Shown here: positions 1 to 12,285 of the stretch, in pieces
Layout: every line of letters begins with the position of its first letter
Numbering within the stretch: position 1 is the stretch's first letter
NCBI RefSeq assembly: GCF_002575655.3
Contig: NC_053035.3
Span: forward strand, 507,438,601 to 507,502,600
DNA from: Aegilops tauschii subsp. strangulata
Lineage: Eukaryota; Streptophyta; Magnoliopsida; Poales; Poaceae
Direction: 5' to 3'
Length of the DNA: 64,000 nt
Notes under the pieces: model-generated
Databases searched by the model: none
What the model was told of the DNA's origin: nothing
The model's input: only the letters and a program-made list of their open reading frames with translations
Position numbers and translations under genes: made by a program

Positions 1-130
1 CTTGAACGCTTCCGCGCGCGATCTACAAGGGTATGTAGATGCACTCCCCTCTCTCTCGTTGCTAGATGACTCCATAGATTGATCTTGGTGATACGTAGAA
101 AATTTTAAATTTCTGCTACGATCCCCAACA
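1..130 (+). repeat. 3' terminus of the 5' LTR of element A
   Basis: This stretch matches the end of the 3' LTR at 7124-7253. It ends in ATCCCCAACA at 130, directly before the primer binding site. Confidence 0.92.
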
Positions 131-131
131 G

Positions 132-148
132 TGGCATCATGAGCTAGG
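132..148 (+). other. Primer binding site, variant initiator tRNA-Met type
   Basis: TGGCATCATGAGCTAGG lies one base after the LTR end. The usual plant Copia site, seen intact in element E, is TGGTATCAGAGCCAGG. Here there are two substitutions and one inserted T. Element F carries the identical variant. Confidence 0.75.
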
Positions 149-1421
149 TCTATGCGTAGTTTCTATGCACGAGTAGAACACAAACTTGTTGTGGGCGTAG
201 ATGTTGTCAATTTTCTTGCCACTACTAGTCTTATCTTGTTTCGGCAGCATCGTGGGATGAAGCGGCCCGGACCGACCTTACACGTACGCTTACGTGAGAC
301 AGGTTCCACCGACTGACATGCACTAGTTGCATAAGGTGGCTAGCGGGTGTCTGTCTCTCCCACTTTAGTCGAATCGGATTCGATGAAAAGGGTCCTTATG
401 AAGGGTAAATAGAAGTTGGCATATCACGTTGTGGTTTTACGTAGGTAAGAAACGTTCTTGCTAGAAACCTATAGAAGCCACGTAAAAACATGCAACAACA
501 ATTAGAGGACGTCTAACTTGTTTTTGCAGCATATGCCTTGTGATGTGATATGGCCAAAAGGATGTGATGAATGAAATATATGTGATGTATGAGATTGATC
601 ATGTTCTTGTAATAGGAATCACGACTTGCATGTCGATGAGTATGACAACCGGCAGGAGCCATAGGAGTTGTCTTTATTTTTTGTATGACCTGCGTGTCAT
701 TGAATAACGCCATGTAAATTACTTTACTTTATTGCTAAACATGTTAGCCATGGAAGTAGAAGTAATCGTTGGCGTGACAACTTCATGAAGACACGATGAT
801 GGAGATCATGATGATGGAGATCATGGTGTCATGCCGGTGACGAAGATGATCATGGCGCCCCGAAGATGGAGATCAAAGGAGCAATATGATACTGGCCATA
901 TCATGTCACTATTTGATTGCATGTGATGTTTATCATGTTTTACATCTTATTTGCTTAGAAGACGGTAGCTTAAATAAGATGATCCCTCGCAATAATTTCA
1001 AGAAAGTGCTCCCCCTAACTGTGCACCATTGCGAAGGTTCGTTGTTTCGAAGCACCACGTGATGATCGGGTGTGATAGATTCTAACATTCGAATACAACG
1101 GGTGTAAGCCAGATTTACACACGCAATACACTTAGGTTGACTTGACGAGCCTAGCATGTACAGACATGGCCTCGGAACACGGAACACCGAAAGGTCGAGC
1201 ATGAGTCGTATAGAAGATACGATCAACATGAAGATGTTCACCGATGTTGACTAGTCCGTCTCACGTGATGATCGGACACGGCCTAGTTGACTCGGATCAT
1301 GTTTCACTTAGATGACTAGAGGGATGTCTATCTGAGTGGGAGTTCATTGAATAATTTGATTAGATGAACTTAATTATCATGAACTTAGTCTAAAATCTTT
1401 ATAATATGTCTTGTAGATCAA
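149..1421 (+). other. Untranslated leader of element A
   Basis: A long non-coding leader between the primer site and gag, as usual in this Copia group. It contains a short direct repeat around 796-830 (GATGGAGATCATGATGATGG type) and no supportable gene. The same leader occurs in F (19219-20469) and, inverted, in E (40486-41775). Confidence 0.8.
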
Positions 1422-4400
1422 ATGGCCCACGCTAATGTTGCCCTCAACTTCAACGCGTTCCTAGAGAAAACCAAGCTGAAAGATGATGGCAGCAACTATA
1501 CGGACTGGGTCCGGAACCTGAGGATCATCCTCATAGCTGCCAAGAAAGATTATTTCCTAGAAGCACCGCTAGATGACGCACCCATCCCAGAGAACCAAGA
1601 CGTTATGAACGCTTGGCAGCAGCGTGCTGATGATTACTCCCTCGTATAGTGCGGCATGCTTTAAAGCTTAGAACCGGGGCTCCAAAAGCGTTTTGAGCAA
1701 CACGGAGCATATGAGATATTCGAAGAGCTGAAAATGGTTTTCCAAGCTCATGCCCGGGTCGAGAGATATGAAGTCTCCGACAAGTTCTTCAGTTGTAAGA
1801 TGGAGGAAAATAGTTCTGTCAGTGAGCACATACTCAAAATGTCTGGGTTACACAACCGCTTGACTCAGCTGGGAGTTAATCTCCAGGATGACGCGGTCAT
1901 TGACAGAATCCTTCAGTCGCTTCCACCGAGCTACAAGAGCTTTGTGATGAACTTCAATATGCAGGGGATGGAAAAGACCATTCCTGAGGTATATACAATG
2001 CTGAAATCAGCGGAGGTGGAGATCAAAAAGGAACATCAAGTGTTGATGGTGAATAAAACCACTACGTTCAAGAAAGGCAAGGGTAAGAAGAACTTCAAGA
2101 AGGACGGCAAGGGAGTTGCCGCGCCCGGTAAGCCAGTTGCCGGGAAGAAGCCAAAGAATGGACCCAAGCCTGAGACTGAGTGCTTTTATTGCAAGGGAAG
2201 TGGTCACTGGAAGCGGAACTGCCCCAAGTACTTAGCGGACAAGAAGGCCGGCAACACCAAAGGTATATGTGATATACATGTTGTCACTGGAAACGGAACT
2301 GCCCCAAGTACTTAGCGGACAAGAAGGCCGGCAACACCAAAGGTATATGTGATATACATGTTATTGATGTGTACCTTACCAGCACTCGTAGTAGCTCCTG
2401 GGTATTTGATACCGGTGCGGTTGCTCATATTTGTAACTCAAAGCAGGAGCTGCGGAATAAACTGAGACTGGCAAAGGACAAGGTGACGATGCGCGTCGGG
2501 AATGGTTCCAAGGTCGATGTGATCGCCGTCGGCACGCTACCTCTACATTTACCTACGGGATTAGTTTTAAACCTCAATAATTGTTATTTAGTGCCAGCTT
2601 TGAGCATGAACATTGTATCAGGATCTCGTTTAATTCGAGATGGCTACTCATTTAAATCCGAGAATAATGGTTGTTCTATTTATATGAGAGATATGTTTTA
2701 TGGTCATGCCCCGCTGGTTAATGGTTTATTCTTAATGAATCTCGAACGTAGTGTTACACATATTCATAGTGTGAATACCAAAAGATGTAAGGTTGATAAT
2801 GATAGTCCCACATACTTGTGGCACTGCCGTCTTGGTCACATTGGTGTCAAACGCATGAAGAAGCTCCATGCAGATGGACTTTTGGAGTCTCTTGATTACG
2901 AATCATTTGACACGTGCGAACCATGCCTCATGGGTAAGATGACCAAGACTCCGTTCTCCGGAACAATGGAGCGAGCAACCAACTTATTGGAAATCATACA
3001 TACTAATGTGTGCGGTCCAATGAGTGTTGAGGCTCGCGGTGGCTATCGTTATGTTCTCACTCTCACTGATGACTTGAGTAGATATGCGTATGTCTACCTA
3101 ATGAAACACAAGTCGCCTGAGACCTTTGAAAAGTTCAAGGAATTTCAGAGTGAGGTTGAGAATCAACGTGACAGAAAAATAAAGTTCTTACGATCAGATT
3201 GTGGAGGGGAATATTTGAGTCACGAATTTGGCACACACTTAAGGAAATGTGGAATAGTTTCACAACTCACGCCGCCTGGAACACCTCAGCGAAATGGTGT
3301 GTCCGAACGTCGTAATCGCACTCTATTGGATATGGTGCGATCTATGATGTCTCTTACCGATCTACCGCTCTCATTTTGGGGCTATGCTTTAGAGACTGCC
3401 GCATTCACTTTAAATAGGGCTCCGTCGAAATCCGTTGAGACGACACCGTATGAATTATGGTTTGGGAAGAAACCTAAGATGTCATTTCTAAAAGTTTGGG
3501 GATGCGATGCTTATGTCAAGAAACTTCAACCTGAAAAGCTCGAACCCAAGTCGGAAAAATGCGTCTTCATAGGATACCCTAAGGAAACCATTGGGTATAC
3601 CTTCTACCTCAGATCCGAAGGCAAGATCTTTCTTGCCAAGAACGGGTCCTTTCTGGAGAAAGAGTTTCTCTCGAAAGAAGTAAGTGGGAGGAAAGTGGAA
3701 CTTGATGAAGTACTACCTCTTGAACCGAAAAGTAGCGCAGCTCAGGAAGATGTTCCTGTGGTGCCTGCACCGACTAGAGAGGAAGTTAATGATGATGATG
3801 ATCAAGGTACTTCGGATCAAGCTCCTACTGAACTTCGTAGGTCCACAAGGACACATTCCGCGCCAGAGTGGTACGACAACCCTGTCTTGGAAATCATGTT
3901 GTTAGACAACGGTGAACCTTCAAACTATGAAGAAGCAATGGCGGGCCCAGATTCCGACAAATGGCTTGAAGCCATGCAATCCGAGATAGGATACATGTAT
4001 GAAAACAAAGTGTGGACTTTGACAGACTTGCCCGATGATCGGCGAGCGATAGAAAACAAATGGATCTTTAAGAAGAAGACAGACGCGGATGGTAATGTTA
4101 CCATCTATAAAGCTCGACTTGTCGCTAAGGGTTATCGACAAGTTCAAGGGGTTGACTACGATGAGACTTTCTCACCCGTAGCGAAGCTGAAGTCCGTCCG
4201 AATCATGTTAGCAATTGCCGCATACTATGATTATGAGATATGGCAAATGGACGTCAAAACGGCATTCCTTAACGGCTTTCTTAAGGAAGAATTGTATATG
4301 ATGCAGCCGGAAGGTTTTGTCGATCCTAAGAATACTAACAAGGTATGCAAGCTCCAGCGCTCCATCTATGGGCTGGTGCAAGCATCTCAGAGTTGGAACA

Positions 4401-5488
4401 TTTGATTTGATGAGATGATCAAAGTGTTTGGGTTTACACAGACTTATGGAGAAGCCTATGTTTACAAGAAAGTGAGTGGGAGCTCTGTAGCATTTCTCAT
4501 ATTATATGTGGATGACATACTGTTGATGGGAAATGATATAGAATTCTTGGGAAGCATAAAGGCCTACTTGAACAAGTGTTTTTCAATGAAGGACCTTGGA
4601 GAAGCTGCTTATATATTAGGCATCAAGATCTATAGAGATAGATCAAGACGCTTCATTGGTCTTTCACAAAGTACGTACCTTGACAAGATATTGAAGAAGT
4701 TCAATATGGATCAGTCCAAGAAGGGGTTCTTGCCTGTATTGCAAGGTGTGCAATTGAGCACGGCTCAATGCCCGACCACGGCAGAAGATAGAGAAAAGAT
4801 GAGTGTCGTCCCCTATGCCTCGGCCATAGGGTCTATTATGTATGCCATGATGTGTACCAGACCTGATGTAAACCTTGCCGTAAGTTTGGTAGGAAGGTAC
4901 CAAAGTAATCCCGGCATGGAACACTGGACAGCGGTCAACAATATCCTGAAGTACCTGAAGAGGACTAAGGATATGTTTCTCGTTTATGGAGGTGACGAAG
5001 AGCTCGTCGTAAAGGGTTACGTCGATGCTAGTTTTGACACAGATCTGGATGACTCTAAGTCACAAACCGGATACGTGTATATTTTGAATGGTGGGGCAGT
5101 AAGCTGGTGCAGTTGCAAGCAAAGCGTTGTGGCGGGATCTACATGTGAAGCGGAATACATGGCGGCCTCAGAGGCAGCACAAGAAGCAATCTGGGTGAAG
5201 GAGTTCATTACCGACCTAGGAGTTATTCCCAATGCGTCGGGCCCGATGACTCTCTTCTGTGACAACACTGGAGCTATTGCCCTTGTCAAGGAGCCCAGGT
5301 TTCACAGGAAGACCAGGCATATCAAGCGTCGCTTCAACTCCATTCGTGAAAATGTTCAAAATGGAGACATAGATATTTGTAAAGTACATACGGACCTGAA
5401 TGTAGCAGATCCGTTGACTAAACCTCTCCCTAGAGCAAAACATGATCAACACCAGAACTCTATGGGTGTTCGATTCATCACAATGTAA
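1422..5488 (+). pseudogene. Broken Copia gag-pol polyprotein of element A
   Basis: Encodes capsid, protease, integrase, reverse transcriptase and RNase H in Copia order, in pieces. Visible parts are the gag zinc knuckle CFYCKGSGHWKRNCP (near 2181-2225), protease FDTGA (near 2405), the integrase HHCC and core regions (about 2810-3330), the RT motifs VKTAFLNG (near 4255) and YVDDILLMG (near 4504), and RNase H to 5488. Lesions are in-frame stops at 1647-1649 and 1662-1664, an 80-bp tandem duplication at 2203-2362 that shifts the frame, and a stop at 4403-4405 where E has an Arg codon. The first catalytic Asp of the integrase (HTDVCG in E) is Asn here (codon 3004-3006). The ATG at 1422 is chosen because E starts at the equivalent codon. 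Apart from these lesions, long stretches stay open and read close to E. Confidence 0.93.
2203..2362 (+). repeat. 80-bp tandem duplication inside gag
   Basis: 2203-2282 is repeated at 2283-2362, both beginning GTCACTGG and ending GATATACATGTT. It copies the end of the zinc knuckle and the linker to protease. Because 80 is not a multiple of three, it shifts the reading frame. Confidence 0.95.
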
Positions 5489-5507
5489 CTAGATTATTGA
5501 CTCTAGT

Positions 5508-5520
5508 GCAAGTGGGAGAC
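5508..5520 (+). other. Polypurine tract of element A
   Basis: GCAAGTGGGAGAC abuts the 3' LTR start at 5521. The same tract precedes the 3' LTR in the 29.5-kb copy, in F and, inverted, in E. Confidence 0.88.
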
Positions 5521-7253
5521 TGTTGGAAATATGCCCTAGAGGCAATAATAAAATGGTTATTATTGTATTTCCGTGTTCATGATAATTGTCTATTGCTCAT
5601 GCTATAATTGTGTTATCCGGAAGTCGTAATACATGTGTGAATACATAGACCACAACATGTCCCTAGTGAGCCTCTAGTTGACTAGCTCGTTGATCAACAG
5701 ATAGTCATGGTTTCCTGACTATGGACATTGGATGTCATTGATAACGGGATCACATCATTAGGAGAATGATGTGATGGACAAGACCCAATCCTAAGCATAG
5801 CACAAGATCGTGTAGTTCGTTTGCTAGAGCTTTTCCAAATGTCAAGTATCATTTCCTTAGACCATGAGATTGTGCAACTCCCGGATACCATAGGAGTTCT
5901 TTGGGTGTGCCAAACGTCACAACGTAACTGGGTGGCTATAAAGGTGCACTACGGGTATCTCCGAAAGTGTCTGTTGGGTTGGCACGAATCGAGACTGGGA
6001 TTTGTCACTCCGTATGATGGAGAGGTATCTCTGGGCCCACTCGGTAATGCATCATCATAATGAGCTCAATGTGACCAAGTGTTTGGTCACGGGATCATGC
6101 ATTACGGTACTAGTAAAGTGACTTGCCGGTAACGAGATTGAACAAGGTATTGGGATACCGACGATCGAATCTCGGGCAAGTAACGTACCGATTGACAAAG
6201 GGAATTGTATACGGGATTGATTGAATCCTCGACATCATGGTTCATCCGATGAGATCATCGTGGAACATGTGGGAGCCAACATGGGTATCCAGATCCCGCT
6301 GTTGGTTATTGACCGGAGAGTCGTCTCGGTCATGTCTGCATGTCTCCCGAACCCGTAGGGTCTACACACTTAAGGTTCGGTGACGCTAGAGTTGTAGAGA
6401 TATTAGTATGCGGTTAACCGAAAGTTGTTCGAAGTCCCAGATGAGATCCCGGACGTCACGAGGAGTTCCAAAATGGTCCGGAGGTAAAGATTTATATATG
6501 GGAAGTCCTATTATGGCCACCGAAAAATGTTCGGGATTTTTCGGTATTGTACCAGGAAGGTTCTGGAAGGTTCCGAAGTGGGGCCCACCTGCATGGGGGG
6601 ACCCACATGAACGTGGGTAGTGGGGGCAAGGCCCCACACCCCTGGTCAAGGCGCACCAAGATCCCACCTTAGAAGGAATAAGATCATATCCCGAAGGGAT
6701 AAGATCAAGATCCCTAAAAAAGGGGGATAACAATCGGTGGGGAAGGGAAATGATGGGATTTCTTTCCCCCACCTTTGCCAACGCCCCAATGGACTTGGAG
6801 GGCAAGAAACCAGCCCCCTCCACCCCTATATATAGTGGGGAGGCGCATGGGAGCAGCACCCCAAGCCCTGGCGCCTCCCTCCTTCCCGTGACACCTCTTC
6901 CTCCCTGCTTGCGCTTGGCGAAGCCCTGCCGGGATCCCGCTACTTCCACCACCACGCCGTCGTGCTGCTGGATCTCCATCAACTTCTCCTCCCCCCTTGC
7001 TGGATCAAGAAGGAGGAGACGTCCCCGCTCCGTACGTGTGTTGAACGCGGAGGTGCCGTCCGTTCGGCGCTAGGATCATCGGTGATTTGGATCACGACGA
7101 GTATGACTCCCTCAACCCCGTTCTCTTGAACGCTTCCGCGCGCGATCTACAAGGGTATGTAGATGCACTCCCTCTCTCTCATTTCTAGATGACTCCATAG
7201 ATTGATCTTGGTGATACGTAGAAAATTTTAAATTTCTGCTACGATCCCCATCA
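5521..7253 (+). repeat. 3' LTR of element A
   Basis: A 1733-bp LTR starting TGTTGGAAATATGCC and ending ATCCCCATCA. It has a TATA-like stretch near its last quarter. Open frames inside it are not conserved proteins. Confidence 0.93.
6826..6835 (+). promoter_or_regulatory. TATA box of the Copia A LTR
   Basis: CTATATATAG follows a GC-rich stretch and lies about 420 bp before the LTR end, where the core promoter of this LTR group is expected. The same motif is in the LTRs of F and of the second copy of A. Confidence 0.65.
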
Positions 7254-7482
7254 ATTTCCACGATTGACGAACCCCGGGGTGCTTTTATGTGTCCGTCGTC
7301 AACACTCACAGGTTTGGCCAATTTTGACCCGTTTCATGGACTATTACTCACCGCTTTGGGGTCCTGAAGCGATTTTCGTAGTTGTTGAAACCCAAGGTGT
7401 ACTTACGTGTTGGTCATCAACACTCGCAGTTTTGGCCGATTCTGGCCCGTTTCATGAACTATTACTCACCGTTTTGGGGTCC
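7254..7482 (+). repeat. pSc119.2-type satellite remnant (about two monomers)
   Basis: One D-type and one A-type ~118-bp monomer (types as defined in the first finding) lie between the A 3' LTR and the Gypsy-like LTR. The remnant contains GGACTATTACTCACCG and ends GGTCC, the base quintet duplicated by the D insertion. Confidence 0.88.
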
Positions 7483-9651
7483 TGTTGGGGATATACCACG
7501 CGGTATGACCCGGCCGGAAGTATGACCCGGCCGGACTTGGCGGCTCACAGAGACCCGGCGAGTATTTGGTGACTTACTGATAACCCCAACGGCGGATCAG
7601 GCGGACGACAAGGCGCAAGGCCCAGGAGGCTGGCTTATACTCTCGTGGGCCGGCTTAAGGAGAAAGGGATGACGAATATTTCCTTTACAAGGAAGCAAGA
7701 CCCAGACTTATATTCAACTTGTAAGAAAAGATAGACTAGTCTTAGTCCTACTAGGACTCCGCATGTAACCCGCCCCTCTAACTTATATAAGGAGGGGCAG
7801 GGCACCCCAAAGAGGGACAAGTAACAAGAAACAATCTCTAGGGCTAGACACAAAGAGCCGGCCGAGCCGGCGACTCACTCATGATCATAATGAGACCTAG
7901 CCTCAAACAGCATGTAGGGTTACTACCGGATGATGTTTCCCGGGGCCCGAAGCTGTCTAAATCCTTGTCTTGTGTTGTGTCTCTCGATTCCGCCCAACCC
8001 CTCTCAAGCTACCGCATAGATGCGTTGGCCTCGCGACTAAGTCCTGACACTAAGGACATCTGCGTGACAATTCCACGACAGTTGGCGCCCACCGTGGGGC
8101 CCGCGCACGGTGGTGTTGAGTTCTTGAAGGGATTTTCTAGGGATCAAAAGGTTCGCAATTTTCCGGCTGAAGAAGAGCCGGTGCAAAAGCGCCGCCGCAC
8201 GCGTTCTTCCTAATCTACTCGGCCATCGCCAGTCGTGGGTGGATTTACTTTTCTTTCAAAATCAGAGTCAGTCTTGTCTAAAAATCAAGCTCGGAATTTT
8301 CATGACGATGTGTCGCGCACTACCGTGAAGCTGGTCCAGTCGGCATCTACACGTGTACTTGGACGATCTGCAAACGGGACTCCTCCTGAGATCTCCTGTA
8401 AACCGGTTTCAGATTTACCTCATGGGGAGCAAACGAAAAAACTGCAGCTCGATATAGTGTGCCACTTCGAGGCAAATCAGGAATCCATTGATAAACAGTT
8501 CAACGGGGGGCATCAATCAATTTTCGTACTCCACGTCGGCCTCGTTGGTCTCCTCAAAGCGGTGTCGGTCCAAGGAAAGACTAGTTCAACATGATTAAAC
8601 AATGGAGTAGTGCTACTACAAGCTACTAGTAGTACGAGTCCAAAAGCTATGTGGTGATGTACTATTATTTGACGTGAGGCAGCAAAAGCTAATGATGTGC
8701 GCCTGACTCTCGAGGCCATATAAAAAAACGGCCGCAAAGTCTGGACTCTGCTGTTGCTGCTTGCGCAGCTCTGTTTCTGAAGCCGGCTATGCTTCAGCAG
8801 CCTCGCCTCCGTCTCTGAGTCGCCTCCTCCGGCCATCGACAAGCCGGGCTGCCCCCGTGACGAGCCGACCCGTGGACCAGCGAGTCTCGTGCCATTTTCT
8901 GCTGCGGCCCCGCGACATGTCACCGACTGTTTCAGCCGCTGCAATATGCCTCCACAAGCCGCCGCGACCTCTACTGAGTCGCCGGGCAGGCCTTTGCTCC
9001 TCTTTCGGTCACAAAACATCAGGTGATATCCATCTAAGCCTATTTTTAGCATATATTGTTTTTGTCAAAAAACAATCACTTTGGTATGTACACTTTTATG
9101 TGCAGGACAATGATTCATCATAAAGATGGTGTAATGCCATATCCATGGAGTGTGCGGTAGCATCATCATGCAACGGCATCTGCGACCGCTTACTGTTCAA
9201 CAGGTGGGCGCAAGCCGCCGCCCCTGCGGTCCAGTCTACATCAACGCGCCAGCCGACTCAACCATCCGCGCTGCTTTACAATGCCACGGACGACTTGCCC
9301 GTCCACCCTCGCGGCCGGCTCACACGTCTGCGCCGGCTTACAATGTGACAGACAACTTACCCGTCCGCCCCCGCGGCCGACTCGGCGTCTGCATGGCTTA
9401 CCGCTCCTGCGATTGACTCGCCCGACCGCACCGGCTTACAACGCCGCGGCCGGCTCATCTGTCTGTTCCCGCGGCCGACTCGGCCGTGGTTGGTTTCAGC
9501 TTCACCGTGATGATCATCAACTCCGCGGTGGATAATTTCTGGCCTGACATATCAGGTGAAATCAATCCAGTAAAAATTTTATATATTATATATTGTTTTC
9601 TTTAAAAGAGCAATTACTCTGGCTTGCGAGGTTTTTGATACAGGACAATTG
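7483..9651 (+). mobile_element. Gypsy-like non-autonomous element D, left copy (5' portion)
   Basis: The 5' LTR (7483-8080, TGTTGGGGATATACC to CCACGACA) carries a TATATAAGG promoter near 7784. It is followed by a primer site beginning TTGGCGCCCACCGTGGGG (8082) and about 1.57 kb of internal DNA. The internal part has no gag or pol motif. From about 9240 to 9480 it holds degenerate GC-rich repeats built on CGGCTTACAA and GCGGCCGGCTC. It is interrupted at 9652 by minus-strand Copia E, and the rest of D is missing on this side. The complete version is at 32590-47414. Confidence 0.85.
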
Positions 9652-12089
9652 TGTTGGGAATCGTAGCATAATTTTAAAATTTTCCTACGCTCACCAAGAT
9701 GCATCTATGGAGTATACTAGCAATGAGGGGAAAGGAGTGCATCTACATACCCTTGTAGATCGCGAGCGGAAGCGTTCCAATGAACGTGGATGACGGAGTC
9801 GTACTCGCCGTGATCCAAATCACCGATGACCGAGTGCCGAACGGACGGCACCTCCGCGTTCAACACACGTACGGAGCAGCGACGTCTCCTCCTTCTTGAT
9901 CCAGCAAGGGGGAAGGAGAGGTTGATGGAGATCCAGCAGCACGACGGCGTGGTGGTGGATGTAGCGGGATGCCGGCAGGGCTTCGCCGAGCTTCTACGAG
10001 AGAGAGAGGTGTAGCAGGGGAGGAGGGAGGCGCCCAAGGCTGAGATGATGCTGCCCTCCCTCCCCCCATCCCTTTATATAGGCCCCCTGGGAGGGGGGGC
10101 GCCGGCCAAAACCCATCTAGGGTGGGGGGAAGGCGGCCAAGGGGGGTGCCTTGCCCCCCAAGGCAAGTGGGAAGCCCCCCCACCCTAGGGTTTGCAACCC
10201 TAGGCGCATGGGGGGGAGGCCCATGGGGGGCGCCCAGCCCAGTAGGGGCTGGTTCCCTTCCCACTTCAGCCCACGGGGCCCTCCAGGATAGGTGGCCCCA
10301 CCCGGTGGACCCCCGGGACCCTTCCGGTGGTCCCGGTACAATACCGGTAACCCCCGAAACTTTCCCGGTGGCCGAAACTTGACTACCTATATATAATTCT
10401 TCACCTCCAGACCATTCCGGAACCTCCCGTGACGTCCGGGATCTCATCCGGGACTCCGAACAACTTTCGGGTTTCCGCATACACATATCTCTACAACCCT
10501 AGCGTCACCGAACCTTAAGTGTGTAGACCCTACGGGTTCGGGAGACATGCAGACATGACCGAGACGCCTCTCCGGTCAATAACCAACAGCGGGATCTGGA
10601 TACCCTTGTTGGCTCCCACATGTTCCACAATGATCTCATCGAATGAACCACGGTGTCGAGGATTCAATCAATCCCGTATGCAATTCCCTTTGTCAATCGG
10701 TATGTTACGTGCCCGAGATTCGATCGTCGGTATCCCAATACCTTGTTCAATCTCATTACCGGCAAGTCTCTTTACTCGTACCGCAATGCATGATCCCATG
10801 ACTAACGCCTTAGTCACATTGAGCTCATTATGATGATGCATTACGGAGTGGGCCCAGAGATACCTCTCCGTCACACGGAGTGACAAATCCCAGTCTCGAT
10901 CCGTGCCAACCCAACAGACACTTTCGGAGATACCCGTAGTGCACCTTTATAGTCACCCAGTTACATTGTGACGTTTGGCACACCCAAAGCACTCCTACGG
11001 TATCCGGGAGTTGCACGATCTCATGGTCTAAGGAAAAGATACTTGACATTGGAAAAGCTCTAGCAAACGAAACTACACGATCTTTTATGCTATGCTTAGG
11101 ATTGGGTCTTGTCCATCACATCATTCTCCTAATGATGTGATCCCATTATCAATGACATCCAATGTCCATAGTCAGGAAACCATGACTATCTGTTGATCAA
11201 CGAGCTAGTCAACTAGAGGCTTACTAGGGACACGTTGTGGTCTATGTATTCACACATGTATTACGATTTCCGGACAATACAATTATAGCATGAACAATAG
11301 ACAATTACCATGAACAAAGAAATATAATAATAACCATTTATTATTGCCTCTAGGGCATATTTCCAACAGTCTCCCACTTGCACTAGAGTCAATAATCTAG
11401 TTACATTGTGATGAATCGAACACCCATTGCGTCCTGGTGTTGATCATGTTTTGCTCTAGGGAGAGGTTTAGTCAACGGATCTGCTACATTCAGGTCCGTA
11501 TGTACTTTACAAATATCTATGTCTCCATTTTGAACACTTTCACGAATGGAGTTGAAGCGACACTTGATATGCCTGGTCTTCCTGTGAAACCTGGGCTCCT
11601 TTGCAAGGGCAATAGCTCCAGTGTTGTCACAGAAGAGAGTCATCGGGCCCGACGCATTGGGAATCACCCCTAGGTCGGTAATGAACTCCTTCATCCAGAC
11701 TGCTTCCTGTGATGCCTCCGAGGCCGCCATGTACTCCGCTTCACATGTAGATCCCGCCACGACGCTTTGCTTGCAACTGCACCAGCTTACTGCTCCTCCA
11801 TTCAAAATATACACGTACACGGTTTGTGACTTCGAGTCATCCAGATCTGTGTCGAAGCTAGCGTCGACGTAACCCTTTACGACGAGCTCTTCGTCACCTC
11901 CATAAACGAGAAACATATCCTTAGTCCTCTTCAGGTACTTCAGGATATTCTTGACCGCTGTCCAGTGTTCCATGCCGGGATTACTTTGGCACCTTCCTAC
12001 CAAACTTACGGCAAGGTTTACATCAGGTCTGGTACACAACATGGCATACATAATAGACCCTATGGCCGAGGCATAGGGGATGACACTCA
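9652..12089 (-). mobile_element. Copia element E, left copy, truncated (3' LTR and RNase H end)
   Basis: On the minus strand, the 3' LTR is 9652-11368 (1717 bp, ending CCCAACA at 9652), followed upstream by the polypurine tract (11369-11381) and the 3' end of pol. Homology to the full copy stops at 12089, inside the RT-RNase H connection. The left target-site AATTG (9647-9651) is present. The right one is lost with the rest of the element. Confidence 0.92.
11401..12089 (-). pseudogene. Copia E RNase H fragment fused to foreign sequence
   Basis: Encodes the Copia connection and RNase H region (YVDASFDTDLDD, CEAEYMAASEA, FCDNTGAIAL) and ends in the normal polyprotein C-terminus (MGVRFITM). The reading frame runs on upstream past 12089 into non-Copia DNA to about 12141, giving a chimeric N-terminus (MDAEYLGKKVKTYMQH) with no Copia match that I recognise. 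This copy keeps the base that is deleted in the full E copy near 37190, so the frameshift there happened after the copies separated or is specific to that lineage. Confidence 0.88.
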
Positions 12090-12285
12090 AAATGTGTTGC
12101 ATATATGTCTTCACCTTCTTCCCGAGATACTCTGCATCCATGCATTGAAGTGGAAATTGAACTATCTTCTAGTCAAATAATCTAGAAGATGATTAGATAA
12201 GTAAGCATCTCCAGATAAGATGCACGAATGGAGTTGGACAATAGGGTATTGCTTGCAGTGACGACCTGCATAACTTTTGTGGACC

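Larger units (their letters stand above)
1..7253 (+). mobile_element. Copia LTR retrotransposon A (Angela/WIS/BARE1 group), 5' end outside window
   Basis: A plus-strand Copia element missing only most of its 5' LTR, which lies before the window. In order I see the 5' LTR tail (to 130), primer binding site, long leader, gag-pol (1422-5488), polypurine tract and a 1.73-kb 3' LTR (5521-7253). The LTR start TGTTGGAAATATGCCCTAGA and the gag N-terminus identify the Angela/WIS/BARE1 group of Triticeae. The right end reads CCCCATCA rather than the usual CCCCAACA. It is followed by satellite DNA, where ATTTC (7254-7258) would be the target-site duplication, but the left flank needed to confirm this is absent. 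The coding region is broken, so the copy cannot make its own proteins. Confidence 0.93.
4266..12089. repeat. Segmental duplication, left copy
   Basis: This 7.8-kb stretch recurs in direct orientation at 29533-37196. It starts inside the RT region of element A, runs through the A 3' LTR, a satellite remnant, the 5' part of Gypsy-like D and the 3' LTR and RNase H of nested E. By eye the copies differ at roughly 0.3% (D part) to 0.7% (A LTR) of positions. The main indel is a 156-bp loss in the right copy. The left copy stops at 12089, where unrelated sequence begins. Confidence 0.95.

Noticed and set aside
7881..8594. Open frames of 110-119 codons in the Gypsy-like LTR and the sequence after it, repeated at 32988-33701 and partly at 47214-47552.
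   Set aside because: They lie across LTR, primer site and leader, have no protein motif, and are the same element copied, not independent conserved genes.
9860..10486. A 208-codon minus-strand frame rich in Pro, Gly and Arg inside the Copia E LTR (also in the other E LTR copies).
   Set aside because: It is the GC-rich R/U5 part of an LTR. It overlaps open frames on both strands and is not conserved in the other Copia LTRs as protein.
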